A DNA stretch of 64,000 bases from the NCBI GenBank assembly GCA_013176395.1, contig JABMLP010000012.1, positions 682,001-746,000 on the forward strand, read 5' to 3'. Below the pieces are notes generated by a model. That model was not told where the DNA came from, ran no database searches, and saw nothing but the letters and a program-made list of their open reading frames with translations. The stretch comes from Venturia oleaginea. Lineage: Eukaryota; Ascomycota; Dothideomycetes; Venturiales; Venturiaceae. Every line of letters begins with the position of its first letter. The stretch's first letter is position 1. Below are positions 1 to 11,307 of this stretch, in pieces. Position numbers and translations under genes: made by a program.

Positions 1-938
1 TCGCAAAGAATGCGGCAACATTGGCCTCATCCACAAGCTCTGCGAAGAGGGCATAAGGAGCGCGGAGGACAGGCCTACTAGTTGAGTACACCGAACTATC
101 CAGCCACCACTCCAGACGCCTAGTCATCCACACATGTCTTCTACGTCAAGCTTCGACACGAGCATGCGAAATCATTTCAAGAAGCAATATTCACTACTCC
201 GAAGCGCTAGCCCTCGTTAGTTTCGATACAGTATTGCACGTGTTTGCGCGCCGACCACCATCCATGGGGAGAACGAACAGAGCTTGCCCGTCTTTGAGCT
301 GTCAAATTGTGTACAGAACGTGACAACCCCTCTCATAGAGCCATTTCCTTCCACGTGAAAACTTTACGCCAAGAGGTGGCCACGGATCATACCTAGTGAA
401 CTAACTACACCAAGAGCCTCTCTGTGGACATTAAATCAATTCGCAGGAAACGACTCGATTGGAGCTCATCGCACACCAAGACCAGGCAGCTCAAGGCCGT
501 TTGCGGGTCTGGCGTTATCGCCCTTCCTCAGTGGATTTTTCCAATCAATTTCTGTAGCTTACTGGCCATTTGGATGGCGAAACTGCCAGAATAGTTTCGT
601 TATTGCAATCAAGTTATGGCCTGTTTGTGGGGTGTAGGCCGCACTTTCCGTATGAGTGAGTTGGGAGACCTTCACTTCTCAACTATCCACTCCGTCACAC
701 AGCAACCTTAATATATCACTTGACCCAGACTGTTCTTGACATTGGATATACCGTTTGAGGAGTGCTATAGATTGAGTATGCTATCCGCAAGGTACAACAG
801 TCACAACCCTCGATTCCAGAGCTCAAGTCATGATCTAACACCACCTAGCCATAAAACTCACCCGCCGCTTCACCCGCCACCTGCGCTGAAACACCCACAA
901 ACTCTGATCCATCCGGCCCGCTAAAGATACACAACCTC
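1..938. other. left edge, no clear gene
   Basis: On the plus strand positions 2-85 are open and end in TGA, so they could be the last 27 codons of a gene that begins outside the window; the stretch is too short to identify. The remainder to 938 has only short, uncharacteristic reading frames. Nothing else was recognised. Confidence 0.3.
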
Positions 939-1424
939 ATGGAACAGCCGCTTCAGCAACCTCAAGTCGTCTTTGTACCTGTCCCATATCCCGTCTTCAT
1001 ACAGGTTCCGCCACCGCCGCCTCCACCACTAGCACTGCCTATCAATCCACCCGCACCAGATCCAGGACAGCCAACCAATTTCAGAAGACCGCTCTTCTTT
1101 CCAAGGAGACGCTGGGTGGACGGCAAAAGAGCAGGACAAACCCACCGAAAAGCAATAGGCCCGACCCGCGAAACTTTCAGGCTAGACAATTGGAGATGTC
1201 CGGACGAAATACCAGATGTTCCGAGGTGGTCTGCGACATGGTGGGAGTTTAAAGCCGTGAATTGGCGGAATAGAACTTGTAATGGTATCAAGTGGTTTGT
1301 GAATAGGGCGAATGGGAATAAGTTGACGGTATTCTTTGGCGTTGAGTTGTCCAGGTCGGTTTTCCTGTTTGCTAAAGGTGGGTGGAATTGGATTGTGGGG
1401 TTTTTTGGACTGGGGACGGGATGA
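939..1424 (+). CDS. possible small proline-rich/tryptophan-rich protein
   Basis: A 161-codon frame opens with a Gln/Pro-rich stretch (PPPPPPP about residues 25-31) and then a basic, Trp-rich half (RRRW, WSATWWEF, WNWIVGFF). I do not recognise the family. A frame of similar length lies on the opposite strand (962-1471), so chance openness is a real alternative. In favour of the plus strand are a plausible start and a change of composition that resembles a protein (proline tract, then aromatic-rich). No intron or signal peptide is evident. Treat as hypothetical. Confidence 0.25.
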   Translation: MEQPLQQPQVVFVPVPYPVFIQVPPPPPPPLALPINPPAPDPGQPTNFRRPLFFPRRRWVDGKRAGQTHRKAIGPTRETFRLDNWRCPDEIPDVPRWSATWWEFKAVNWRNRTCNGIKWFVNRANGNKLTVFFGVELSRSVFLFAKGGWNWIVGFFGLGTG

Positions 1425-1760
1425 TTCTTTTGTCTGGAGTTCAAGGGTTTTGGTATTGTGGGGGAGGGCATTGTGTATGTATTCCTACCATTTTTCAGCT
1501 TGAGATCGATATTGATGAAATTCTGGTAATTTGAACGTATTTTTGAGCTTGTTTCTAGATTTTTTGTTTAGAATTGACGGACGTGAGCTCTTCGTATTTG
1601 GCGACATATTGTCGGGATGGAAATTCGTAGGTTCGCTCAGCCTCGGGACGTTCACTTAAAATATAAACATGCAGATGTTCAATCCATACGATCCATCTTT
1701 TAGCTTCACATCCATCATTGATAGCAACACATCACATCCACACTCACCCACATACCTAAC
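1425..1760. other. intergenic, 3' of LeuRS
   Basis: No gene seen. It contains one arm of the dispersed hairpin repeat at 1501-1528; a matching second arm is not convincing here. Confidence 0.5.
1501..1528 (+). repeat. single arm of the dispersed hairpin repeat
   Basis: The stretch reads GAGATCGATATTGATG then AAATTCTGGTAA and aligns without gaps to the 24-nt arm seen in the other copies (core GATATCAATGATTTTCTGG). A second inverted arm downstream is weak, so this may be a decayed copy. Confidence 0.4.
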
Positions 1761-4700
1761 CTAAACATTGCCAAAAGCAAAAGTAGGCTGACCCGGTTCC
1801 GCCGAAGCAGCCTGAGGAGGCAATTCCATGCCCCCAGCCTCCTCAACAACAACAATCTCCACCTCCTTCAACTTCGGCACCGTAACCTTCAACCCCGGAA
1901 CCATCTCCTGAAGAACATCGACCTCATCAAAAGGCAACTTCCTATCAAAGACATTGCCCGCCGACTCCCCAGCATCAAGTCTCTTCTTCAACAACTGCAC
2001 AAACGGCATCGCCTTCTTCATATCCGGTTTCGCAATCTTGGCTCTAACCTTCTTATCGTCGAATGTGAGACCTTCCATCGCGTTACGCGCTTCCTCGATG
2101 TATTTCTCCTGCCATTCGGGGAAAGATTTCGTGACGAAGATGGTTAGGCGTTTGGATTGTTTGGGGTCGTAGGAGACTGTGTTTGCCTTTCCCTTTGCCA
2201 ATTTCTTGTTTATGTTGCCTTCGGCAGCGCCGATGTTGGAGGATATTTGGCGGACGTAGTTTGAGGTTGCTGTTAGGGCGGGTGTTGGATCTGAGACTGT
2301 TGGGAAGGGGATGTTTTGGACGGTGGAGGGCTGTGAGGAGTTAGCTTCTGCTGGATTTAGAGAGGCGTGAGGGAGTGGTTATTTGGCTGCTCTTCTTGAT
2401 ACAGTTAATCTGCTCGACTGCGCATTGATATCGATAAAATCCTGGCAATTTTCATCGCTGAATTACCAAGAGTATATCGATATCGATGCGACTTTAATAT
2501 GTTGAACATCCGCTCTTTGAGTCAAGTAAAGAAAAGAACACAATTGGCAACCTCGGTGTTTGGATGTTATACGGAGCAGGCATACCTTCTTCAAGACCTC
2601 TTGCCAGATGTAGTCACTCCAGTAAGGTGTTATCACTGCGAGGAGCTGGGATTGGAGTTCCACATATTGGCGGACTGTGTCATGGTGCATTCCGATCGAA
2701 GTTGAGCTGGTAGATATACGGTAACTGTCTCGCGCGCTTGTGAAGTCGAAAAACGCTGCCTTCAAAGCTGATTTGTAGCTCGTCCTGGAGTTCAGTGTCA
2801 GTGACTTGTTCGAGGACGAGGGCTGGATAAACTTACGCTCCGTAGTGCTGGACAGCCTCTTGAGCAAGAGTGTTCATCTCGTTGATGAACAACTTATCCC
2901 AAATGACTGTCGCTCCAGTGCGCTGAATGATGTCGGTATTTCTGATCTTCTCGGCATCACGCACTGTCTCAAAGTTCTCGTCGGCTTTCAGGACACGTGC
3001 TTCCAAGATAACTTCCTCAATCCATTTCTTCAGCTCGAAGAGCTTCAGAATTGTCGCATTGGCAACAGTCTCCTCAAAGTTGGCGTCTTCAACACCATCG
3101 CCAGCATCAGCTAGGGCTACTCGGGTTGCGTCAGCGCCGAATTTCGATACAGCATTGTCCAAGGTCAAGAAATTTCCAGTACTCTTGCTCATCTTGTCAC
3201 CGTTCAACATGGCGTGACCGTTGATACGGATACCCTTTGGAAGGTACTGAGGTGCGGTCTTGCCCCAAACAGCTTGATGGATGTACAGGAAGAAGACAAG
3301 ATGGTTGTTGATCAAGTCTTTGCCACTGATCCGGACATCAAGAGGATACCAGTACGTGAACTCGCGGCGCATAGCTTCGAGAGAGTCCTTCGCAATTCCT
3401 TCGGGCACGACCTCGTTGGTAGCAAAGACGTAGTCCCAAACCTCATCCGTCATCTGCTCTGGCTTGATGTTGGCCTTGCCAGGCTTCTCGCCGTATATAT
3501 CGGCATGAAGATAGTGCGCAACAGTGTAGTATGCCATGTAGATGGTTGAGTCAGACAAGCCTTCGACAAGCTGCGATTCGTCCCAAGGCAGTTTGGTACC
3601 TAGACCGAATTGTCTTGTGACAGCCCATTGTTGCATCCAACCTAGTGTGCGTACAAGAGAGTGCTTTGTCTCCTCGGTGAATGTGTTGAAGTCCTGACCA
3701 TCTTCGCCCTTGACGTGGGCCAAAGTGTCGTTTCTCCAAGCCTCATCTCCGTCTCCATACGTCAAAAACCATTGATCCAAATGAGCAGCCACACACGTCT
3801 CGCCAGTTCGAGAGATGACCTCACCATCTGGCTCACCGTAAGCGAAAGCCTCTCCAGACTTGATCATGAGCTGTCTGCAGAGTTCCTTTGCTTCTGGCAC
3901 AGTCTTTCCGGTGAATTCGCCATGGATCATTTTGCCCTTGTAGAATCCTTCTTTGTATGCCTCATCCTTCGCCTCAGCAAGCTGCTTTGCGTCTTTAGGC
4001 GAGGAGATCTTCATCCTTTCAACCAATGTTTTGGCTGTAAGCTGGCCATAGTTTGGGGTCTCAATGATAGGTAGAATGTCTGTTGGGACCCACTCAGCCT
4101 TGATGCCATAGAAATCTGGTTTCTTGACGAGATCGCGGTTCATGATATAGTCATCTGGACTGTCGGATGGGACAGAAGTAACCACACCAGTTCCCTTTCC
4201 TTCCTTGATCGTGTCCATAGGGACGACGTAAATGTCTTTATAGACACTGAGCGGGGCCGTAACGAGGGTTCCGATCACGTCGGATCCCACCAGAGATGCG
4301 ATTTTCGGAAACACGCCCCATTTTGGAAAAATGTTTTGGAAGGACATATTTCGAGCGCCTCGCTCAGTGATAAAGTAGAAATCGTTGTCAGACACCTGGA
4401 AAATGCCGTAGTTGATCTTTGGCGCCACGAATATATTGCTTTGGCCATACATCGTCTCAGGGCGCAGGGTCGCTGGAACCATGAAGACATTGGCACCTTC
4501 AGGTAGCTTTCCCTCCAAAGATTTATGTGCAGTGTCTGACCATTGTTTGACCTTACACTTGACAGCTGTGTACTCTTGTACATTGACTCCTTCGCCAGAC
4601 GCACGATCGTGATCGAGACAGGCTTGTTGGTCTTTGGGAGAGTACACGGTGTACCGTTTTCCGAACTGGATCTTATTTAGGCCCTTGAGCTTTCGCATCT

Positions 4701-5513
4701 GCCATCGGACGAATGAATCATAGTATGGATTCGCGTTTGTGGTCACAAAGCTTCTTCGCCAATCGACACCGCAACCGAACTCAGACAGATGCTGTTGCCA
4801 CAGTTGAGGAAAGTACGTCAGCCAGTATGCTGATTCGGCGAACTTGTGAATCTCTTCTTTGGGGATTCCCAGAGACAACATGACCTGGAATTGATACTTG
4901 GCCTTGGTCGTCTTCAAGGCCGCCTTGCCTGTCATTTGATATTAGCTCTTGCCATATTTGCATTTGGATCATCGCAAGTACCCTTCTTAACATTTGAGAA
5001 CTTCGTAACATCAGACTTCGTCTGAGCTTGTGTCGGGGCTAGAACTGTTGGTTCATTCTCGTCTACGGTCTCCTCCTTGTAGCCATCAAACTCCTGGCCA
5101 AACAGCTTTACCTCATTCACCAGCTTGTCGGCACAAGCCTTGATGGGCATACCGGTGCAGTGAAAACCCATGGGCCACAAGACGCGCTTTCCTTGTGCTC
5201 GTGCAACACGTGCAGCATATTCGATTTTGGTGACAGTGAAGGCATGGCCCAAATGCGGTGTTCCGTTGACATAGGGATATGCCATTGTTCCAAAGAATTT
5301 GGGTATCTTCGTATGCAGGTCATTTGCTTCTGCTGAGCCTGGTGGATACTCGGAGATGGTTGGTGCATCGGCCTCGAAGACCTTTCTGTCCTGCCATATC
5401 TTCTCGTACTTGACTTCGATCTCTCTCAAAGTGTCTCTCTTTTCGGTGTTTTCGATTTTCAAGGTGCCTTGGGCGGCCTCTGGAGTAACAACTGATGCTT
5501 TTGATGCCGACAT
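1761..5513 (-). CDS. cytosolic leucyl-tRNA synthetase
   Basis: Class I aminoacyl-tRNA synthetase that charges tRNA-Leu in the cytosol. Four exons were joined: 5513-4982, 4928-2837, 2784-2586 and 2330-1761. The introns 4929-4981, 2785-2836 and 2331-2585 keep phase and give 1130 aa, normal for the eukaryotic cytosolic form. Visible motifs are the HIGH-type HLGHAF after PYVNGTP in exon 1, the large editing (CP1) insert in exon 2, KMSKSTGN near the end of exon 2, the anticodon-binding helical part in exon 3 and a C-terminal extension in exon 4. The start at 5513 (MSASK) matches where homologues begin. An in-frame ATG at 5654 would add 47 basic, Ser/Thr-rich residues. Intron 3 is unusually long (255 bp) and carries a hairpin repeat. 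It is divergent from the small gene at 5789. Confidence 0.95.
2422..2489. repeat. dispersed hairpin repeat inside LeuRS intron 3
   Basis: Two 24-nt arms, 2422-2445 and 2466-2489, are inverted copies with about five mismatches; both carry GATATCGATA and end in TGG/CCA. The loop is 20 nt. It lies wholly within the 2331-2585 intron. Confidence 0.8.
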
Positions 5514-5788
5514 TTTGGAGTGTAGGGTGGAGATCAGACGCGAGGGCGTTGATCGAAGAGTCTTTTTGGTCAGGCTTATCTCATCCGTTCTTTGTGTGTT
5601 TGACAATTGCTTCTTTTGATTCAAACTGAGGATTTTGGATTGCTGTTGACTCATGTTTGCTCAATCGCCCATATTGATTGCCAAGGCCACGATTACATAA
5701 AAAGGTGGATTGCGTATTGGACTAGAGATCCTTTGGGAGCTCCCCTTCAATCTCCATTCATTGACGACAACAAAATTACTTACACATC
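5514..5788. promoter_or_regulatory. divergent promoter, LeuRS / small membrane protein
   Basis: Two genes point away from each other across 275 bp, so both core promoters should lie here. No TATA box was identified. Part of the segment may be coding if LeuRS starts at the in-frame upstream ATG (5654). Confidence 0.5.
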
Positions 5789-6298
5789 ATGTTTGGCTTA
5801 TTTGTAAGCCCAAGTGAGACGGTTCACAAGCTTTTCGACTTCGACAGAAATCCCTATAAAGCCCAGAAGCAATGGCCGCCAGACTTCTCCAAGCTCTCTG
5901 AGAAACATCAATTCCGCTTGGAAAAACGATACAGACGACGATGCAAGCTGGCATATGCTCGGCCTCAGTGGGTCAAGTACACGAAATTGACTCAATATGG
6001 TCTCTCCTTGTGTACGCGAAGTCCTCGCCTTTCAATCGAGCACGGACTAACATCATCTTAGTTGTGGTTGCGTACGGCGTGTTCTACTACGATTGGGGCA
6101 CTGAAGGTGCCAGGGAACCTCCTTTCCAAGGCGTAAGCATCTTCTATTGAGCAAACATCTTTCCTGTCTTGCTAATTATCATAGGCTCGCGCCTGGTATA
6201 AGAACATGGCCGATAACGTCTGGACTCACAGTTCGTCCCAATCTGGCCGAGATCAATTACGTAAAATGGAGGAGGCAAGGCAGCCTCCAAGGTCTTGA
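5789..6298 (+). CDS. small fungal protein with one hydrophobic segment
   Basis: Unrecognised small protein of about 131 aa. Proposed exons are 5789-5999, 6062-6132 and 6185-6298. The N-terminus (MFGLFVSPSE) is followed by a basic region (RLEKRYRRR), then a short hydrophobic stretch around VVVAYGVFYYDWG (about residues 71-83), then a polar tail ending near QPPRS. Intron 2 (6133-6184) has clean GTAAGC and ATAG borders. Intron 1 is less sure: the phase-consistent donor is GTCTCT at 6000, which is poor, while a better-looking GTGTAC at 6010 breaks the frame. The branch-like CTAAC and the TTAG acceptor at 6060-6061 support an intron ending there. It is probably a membrane-anchored protein; location is not determined. 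Confidence 0.65.
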
Positions 6299-7542
6299 GA
6301 ATTCAGACGCATGAGGGGGAATGGGTGGAGAGTGGCTATTCAATGTCGATTCATCAGCAGATTCTGGGCAACAAATGGACCACACAGTCGTACCGAAAGG
6401 CACTCGAGCGCCGCTGAATTTCTGGCATTTTTGGTGATGAGAGAAATTTCTAGAAAGCATAGAATGTTTTCGCAGAAAGGCAAATCGCACTCTCAGGCCA
6501 GATACATGGTTTCTAGGCAATCAATGAAACGGGATGGAAGAGCTGTGCCTCGGGATTGGGTTCGGGTTGCTATGGATTAAGCCGCAAACACACTTCGGAC
6601 AACGAATTGGTCCACACCTGCTGCATCTGGTTCATGCCCAATTTCGATGGCTCACTGCGTTTCGATATCCTAGAAGCCTGTGAACCTCACCGACAGCGAG
6701 GATGGCGATCTCACATCGGTCGTTCGAGCCAAGGTGTTCACTTGCGTCAAGGAGGATCTCATTTGTACCAAAACACAACCACGATGGACTCGTGGAGGGA
6801 TTCAGCCATATCCTGACGTGACTTCGATATCTTTGGTGATATACGGTTGATCATTTTCGAAGACATTGGCATGGCCTGCCCAATTAGGGTCACTGGCATC
6901 CAATCTACGTTTGGCCATAGACGAACAGCCATTGGACAAATCCTGGTGGTGAACAAGATTCAATACCGGTGAATGTTTCGTCATCAGCATTTGAACCACG
7001 ACCTGAGCTCTCCTCTGAGCTATCCCACGTTCCTCGTTGTACTATGGTCATTGGTCCTAGAAAAGCCTTCACCATCCTCGTGGGCTGCAGCTGAACGAGC
7101 ATCCTTTAACAGCATCAATACGTGTAAGACGGTTCACGCCAATGCAATATCTCTGTACTCGATCATTCCGTTCCTTCCAAGACAAAAATACCAGAAGAAG
7201 CATCGGCATTGTTTTGAGATGAATACAGAGCCGCCACACCGTATTCATCAATGCATTTTCTTTCAGTAATACCAAATAACGCAAGTCGCACTCGGGAAAC
7301 GCCCTTTTCACTCGACATCACTGTCGGCCAAAATCTGTAAATTTGGAAATAATGTTGCCAGGAACACAGTCATATCGCTATCAGGTTCGGAGTATTGTAT
7401 TAAAACGAATCAATTTTCGGCGGACATGAATTGGCGAGCCGACCGTCTGCACAAAGTCTGGCTCCACGGTCCCCAGAATCATGAGAAGCAACTATCTGAT
7501 CGATCGATTGTGCTACGCTTGTACTCTCTAATATCATTCCAA
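6299..7542. other. gene-poor stretch, no recognised gene
   Basis: Several frames of 60-98 codons occur on both strands but none shows a family signature. Minus-strand segments between about 6620 and 7100 read like fragments of coding sequence in shifting frames, so a decayed gene is possible; I cannot name it. Confidence 0.35.
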
Positions 7543-8144
7543 CTATTTATAAGCCACTTTCTTCCAGCGAAAGTTGCAAGTTATTAGCTTGCAGCAATCA
7601 CCAGACTCCGCAACAGTCTTCTTCAGTTTTTCAATCTCATCTCTCATCCGTAAGGGCCCAGATCTTGACCGACCTCCCCAAAGAGCAGGATCCATAATGT
7701 CAATACCGTGATTGTACATTTGAACCGTCCTTAACTTCCCCTTCTGATAATACCTCGCAACCTCACGATCTCGTGGATCAACCCATCCCTATAGTCAATT
7801 CGCTACTCGAAACTTCTTCTCCGGTGTCTTTTGTAACACAACTTCCATCGCAATTTTTCTATTGGAATCATCAATGAACCACTGAGCCGCCGTGCTAGAA
7901 GTATCAATGTGCTTTTCCCCGAGATCATGGGACAACAGCCCTTCCTGTTCAAGAAGCAACATGGTGAGCAGATCGTAGATGAGTTTTGACGAGAGAGGGA
8001 TTTCGAACAGTTCTCCACGTTTTCTCAAAATAGGGTCGACGGCGACGGTGTTTACTTCCCATCTCCAAAATCTATGCCGAACAAGATTTACAGATAACGA
8101 ATGAGTCGTCGGCGCATGTCGCTGAGCAGCCGTGAACGCGGGTT
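7543..8144 (-). CDS. unrecognised protein, two exons, 5' end unresolved
   Basis: Two exons read well on the minus strand. Exon 8144-7840 is open for 101 codons and contains HSLSVNLVRHRFWRWEVNTV and later a leucine-rich LIYDLLTMLLLEQEGLL. A 51-bp intron (7839-7789, GTGTTA to CTATAG) joins in phase to exon 7788-7543, which contains GWVDPRDREVARYYQ and ends RWKKVAYK-stop. No family was recognised. Upstream a further coding-like piece (about 8172-8235, HNDEGMTSEERQQALGF) is separated by only about 32-37 bp and a frame change, too short for a normal intron. The gene is therefore either 5' incomplete in my model or a decaying gene. The likely start lies above 8144. Confidence 0.5.
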
Positions 8145-9072
8145 CTTAGTGCAAATATTTCATTTGCAGATGAAACCCAACGCTTGCTGTCGTTCTTCGG
8201 AGGTCATGCCTTCGTCATTATGAAGGTCCCTAGGGGTAGGTGATCTCTTCGCCGGCCGAGATGATTTTTATTGGATGGACTCTGTGCAGCAAGAAAAGAA
8301 ACTTTTGCCGAGAGACTGTAATTGCTGTTATTGGTGGGGTGGTAGGATGAGGTAGCTGAGGGTAATTGCTTTTGCGTCGAGTTTCCCGTCGGCTCCGACG
8401 GCTGGAAGAATCAGCGTTGCTTTTTCCGTGGGGATTATGGTTCCTTTGCAGACATTTTTTGGTGGCGAAGGCGCCCCATGCTTTGCTGGCGGATGGACGC
8501 AGTTTGAGTGATGTATTGCAGGGCACGCGGAGGTTTTTGTATTCTGGGACAGCAAGTTAGTATCTTTCAGACGATCTTGAGGAGAAGCACCGCTTATGAT
8601 TGTCTGTAGGCATTGCTGACCACTTCGGTTTGTGTCTGTTTATGGGAAAATAGTGAGTAGGATCAATCTTTGTGTTTGTGTTGTTAATACCGATGGCAAA
8701 TATGGGGTTCATGCCTTGATAGCATGCAATTAAAACCACAGACACGGTTACGCTGCGAAAAGACGGCACAGAGGCGCCCTGGTTTGAATCTACTGATATT
8801 TTGGTCCAAAGTATGCTGGCTGAGGTTGCACCTTTTAAAATATCTGGCAACGTGGTTTCTGTTGCTCGCTCCCGACGACTCTCAAAAAAGCCAACTCCTC
8901 ACCATCGCCACAGGGTGATAGACGCCGGTCTCCAACTCCGTACCCATTCATCAATATTCTCTTTCCAGCTGAGTCCAGCCCACTCATTACAGATGCACCT
9001 GACCGAGTCATCGACTTCCGCTTCAGTTCACTTCCTCCACCAAGAATATCGATAACCTTGCAGAATCGCAAC
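8145..9072. other. coding-like fragments, no assembled gene
   Basis: Minus-strand pieces at about 8172-8235 and 8328-8850 look protein-like (for example KNVCKGTIIPTEKATLILPA and SVVLIACYQGMNPIFAIG) but they lie in different frames and I could not join them. They may be upstream exons or debris of the gene at 7543-8144. Confidence 0.3.
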
Positions 9073-9498
9073 CTAAAATTCACCCCAAAGTCTAGCTCCT
9101 CGTGCAGACAGAAATGATAACCACACCGCCAACGATGCGGCCAGTGGGTTGGTAAAGGTTATATCCATCATGGCTTCCATTTCCAGTGTCCTTATCGTTT
9201 CGAACGGGAGTTCGTCCAGAGTCTTTCCCAGCACGTACTTGGTGTCGTCCTCCAAATCCGGTAGACCCAGGAGCAAGTTTGAAGCAACATTTGCGACGTG
9301 TGGAGCGAAGAATATGCCATAGTCCTCTGTTTCCCACCCCTTGTCTTCCATGTTCACCAGTAGGGTTGGTATGTGGTAGCAGCAGAAGCGCATCCCGGCC
9401 ACGAATTTAAGGTCCGCTAGGATGGCGTCTGAGAAGGCGTAGGTGAGGATGTGTTGGCGGAGCTCACGGGGGATGGTGGCGAGGGTTGGTGGAGACAT
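9073..9498 (-). CDS. short F-box-like protein, tandem paralogue 1
   Basis: Encodes about 141 aa starting MSPPTLATIPRELRQ. The IPRELRQxILxYAF motif at residues 9-22 is the start of a short F-box-like helix common in small fungal proteins. A second shared block is LPDLEDDTKYVLGKTL in the middle. Paralogues at 10837-11307 and 11811-12275 have the same start, the same two blocks and almost the same length. The C-terminus differs from theirs and lacks the R-RMRP ending, so this copy may be altered at its 3' end. An in-frame ATG at 9540 would add 14 residues; 9498 was chosen because it aligns with the starts of the other two copies. The function of the family is unknown to me. Confidence 0.65.
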   Translation of the reverse strand: MSPPTLATIPRELRQHILTYAFSDAILADLKFVAGMRFCCYHIPTLLVNMEDKGWETEDYGIFFAPHVANVASNLLLGLPDLEDDTKYVLGKTLDELPFETIRTLEMEAMMDITFTNPLAASLAVWLSFLSARGARLWGEF

Positions 9499-9540
9499 GT
9501 CGAGCTGCGATGAAGTATTAGGGATTGAAATTGAAGTCAT

Positions 9541-10239
9541 CGCTCGCGGTGGCTTACTTGGACTCTTGATTCTTGATGGAATAGTTGATGGATATGCAGC
9601 CCTCCCAGTGATGAGAGATTGTGGAGAAGTGGGTGATCGGGGCTGTAAGTTCTGGTGTAATTGTTACGATGGTGCTGAGTAACGAGCAAGTCTGATATTG
9701 TTGGATGTGAGCTGACTCTATACAGAGGGCACTTGCAAGAGAAGTAATTGCAAATTGATCGGAGTACGTGAAAGAGAGACGTCATAGCCTGGTTCAACCT
9801 CAAGTTCAGCAGATACCAAAGGAATCCTCATTGCGTCCTGAAAATTTTCACCAATTAGGGAGAAGAGGGGGAGGGGGTGGTTAGGCAAATGTTTTTGAAT
9901 TACATTGCTGATAATTTATCGATGTGGATGTGCAATTTGTCTTGCTGTATTTGAGAGACCGAGTTGGAGGAGGCAGGGAAGTTGGAATTTCCATTATAAG
10001 CTTCTTCTATTTCCAAGCCATCCGTATTCAGAGCTGGGAGGGGGATCTTGGGCCGGTAGGTTTGAGCTCAAAAAACTCTCCACGGTGTGTGTACTCTTGC
10101 TTTGCAATCTACCGCTTATCCATTTTCCTATCCAATATCATTATCCTGCATAGAGTGAGGAGCTACGTCCATCCTTTCCCCCATTCATCGTAGCGACATC
10201 AGCTTCAACCATTATTGCACTCCCGGAAAGTTGACCAAT
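9541..10239. other. intergenic between tandem paralogues
   Basis: Nothing recognisable. Two overlapping plus-strand frames (9905-10193) have no family features. Confidence 0.4.
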
Positions 10240-10575
10240 CTATCTCATCAGCGAACTGAAGCATTTTCCCGGAACGAACGCCACGTCGTCGGTTAGTTTA
10301 GGTAGAGCAACTAGCAAGTTTGTAGCCAAGTTCAGGATACTCAGGGCATATATACCCCTGAAGAAGTCGTTCCACTCGGTGCCTTGGAGCCCATGGATTA
10401 ACCTGTTGGCCAGTCCTTGAGCGAACCTGATACTGAAGTAGAATTTGCCACAGGATTCTAGGCTGGAGGCGAAGATGACAGGAGTCTTCTCCAAGCGCAA
10501 GGACCGAAGGAGTTGTGTGTATGAGGATGTGGCTGCGGGGAGTTGTCGCAGTTGTGTTGATCGTTGATGAAAAGG
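10240..10575 (-). pseudogene. decayed F-box-like paralogue
   Basis: The middle block survives as LPKLTDDVAFVPGKC at about 10255-10305, matching LPELEDDVVFVLG of the intact copies. Upstream, DNA around 10535-10550 resembles the CCCCG...CACATCCTCA that encodes PRELRQHIL, but with an internal deletion and a frame change. The end is truncated just after the middle block. It lies between intact paralogues in the same orientation, so it is best read as a broken member of the tandem array. Confidence 0.6.
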
Positions 10576-10836
10576 AAGAAGAGTTGTTGAAGCGGGACTT
10601 TATAAACACTCTGAGGGCCTATTGCCGAGTGGTCCCAGTGTTGCCTAATACAATGTTTTTGGGTCGTATCAACGCAATATATCAATGAGCTTCAACTGCC
10701 GGGTCAGTCTGCTTTTATGATCTACGGAAATCTTGAGGAGCTGGCATGTTGGATTACTGTCCAAGTAACAGCTGTCATCCCCGTCTGAATCCGACCATAC
10801 TACCCGGCCATGATCACCCAAGCAAATTCATTGAAA

Positions 10837-11307
10837 TCACGTCGACGGTCTCATCCTTTGCCCGCGACGATCCTTTGCCGCAAAGTATCCTGCCACGTGG
10901 GGATACCTCGCCCAGTACTTCCTCCATTCGTCGTCCAAATACTTTCCGCGCTGGTTTTCGTTCTCCTCCTCAAACCCAGAAAGAGCCTCCCCCAACACGA
11001 AAACAACATCATCCTCCAGTTCCGGAAGCTCCGAACGCAATCTGAGAGCTAGTGCGCACATTTGAGGAGCATAGTCTGTCAATTTTCCTTCTTCCTCGGG
11101 CCAAGAAGTGTAGAAAAGGAGACCTTCGAATCTTGTGGATTGAGGATGTAAGAAGATTGGCGGCATTCCAGTATCGACAAATCTGGCGGCAAGCTTTCGG
11201 AGGATTTCGTTCAACTTCAGATCTTCGTTGGCTGCGTCTTCGATTGCGTACTGGAGGATTTTTTGACGGAGTTCTCGAGGGATGGTGAGGAGGTTTGCGG
11301 GAGGCAT
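10837..11307 (-). CDS. short F-box-like protein, tandem paralogue 3
   Basis: 156 aa from MPPANLLTIPRELRQ. It carries IPRELRQKILQYAI (residues 9-22), the shared DLKLNEILRK block, LPELEDDVVFVLGEAL and a basic tail RGQRMRPST. The frame is open upstream of this Met, but the chosen start matches the paralogues and has an A at -3. No intron is needed. The spacing of the conserved blocks equals that of the copy at 11811-12275. Role unknown; F-box proteins usually act as adaptors of SCF ubiquitin ligases, but only the first part of such a motif is visible here. Confidence 0.7.
   Translation of the reverse strand: MPPANLLTIPRELRQKILQYAIEDAANEDLKLNEILRKLAARFVDTGMPPIFLHPQSTRFEGLLFYTSWPEEEGKLTDYAPQMCALALRLRSELPELEDDVVFVLGEALSGFEEENENQRGKYLDDEWRKYWARYPHVAGYFAAKDRRGQRMRPST

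Noticed and set aside
962..1471. 169-codon frame on the minus strand overlapping the proline-rich plus-strand frame
   Set aside because: It mirrors a low-complexity plus-strand frame and has no family features; one of the two must be chance, and neither is well supported.
8328..8555. Cytochrome P450 remnant suggested by HPPAKHGAPSPPKNVCKGTIIP
   Set aside because: Only a loose resemblance to the P450 beta region; no ExxR partner and no haem-binding Cys motif follows.
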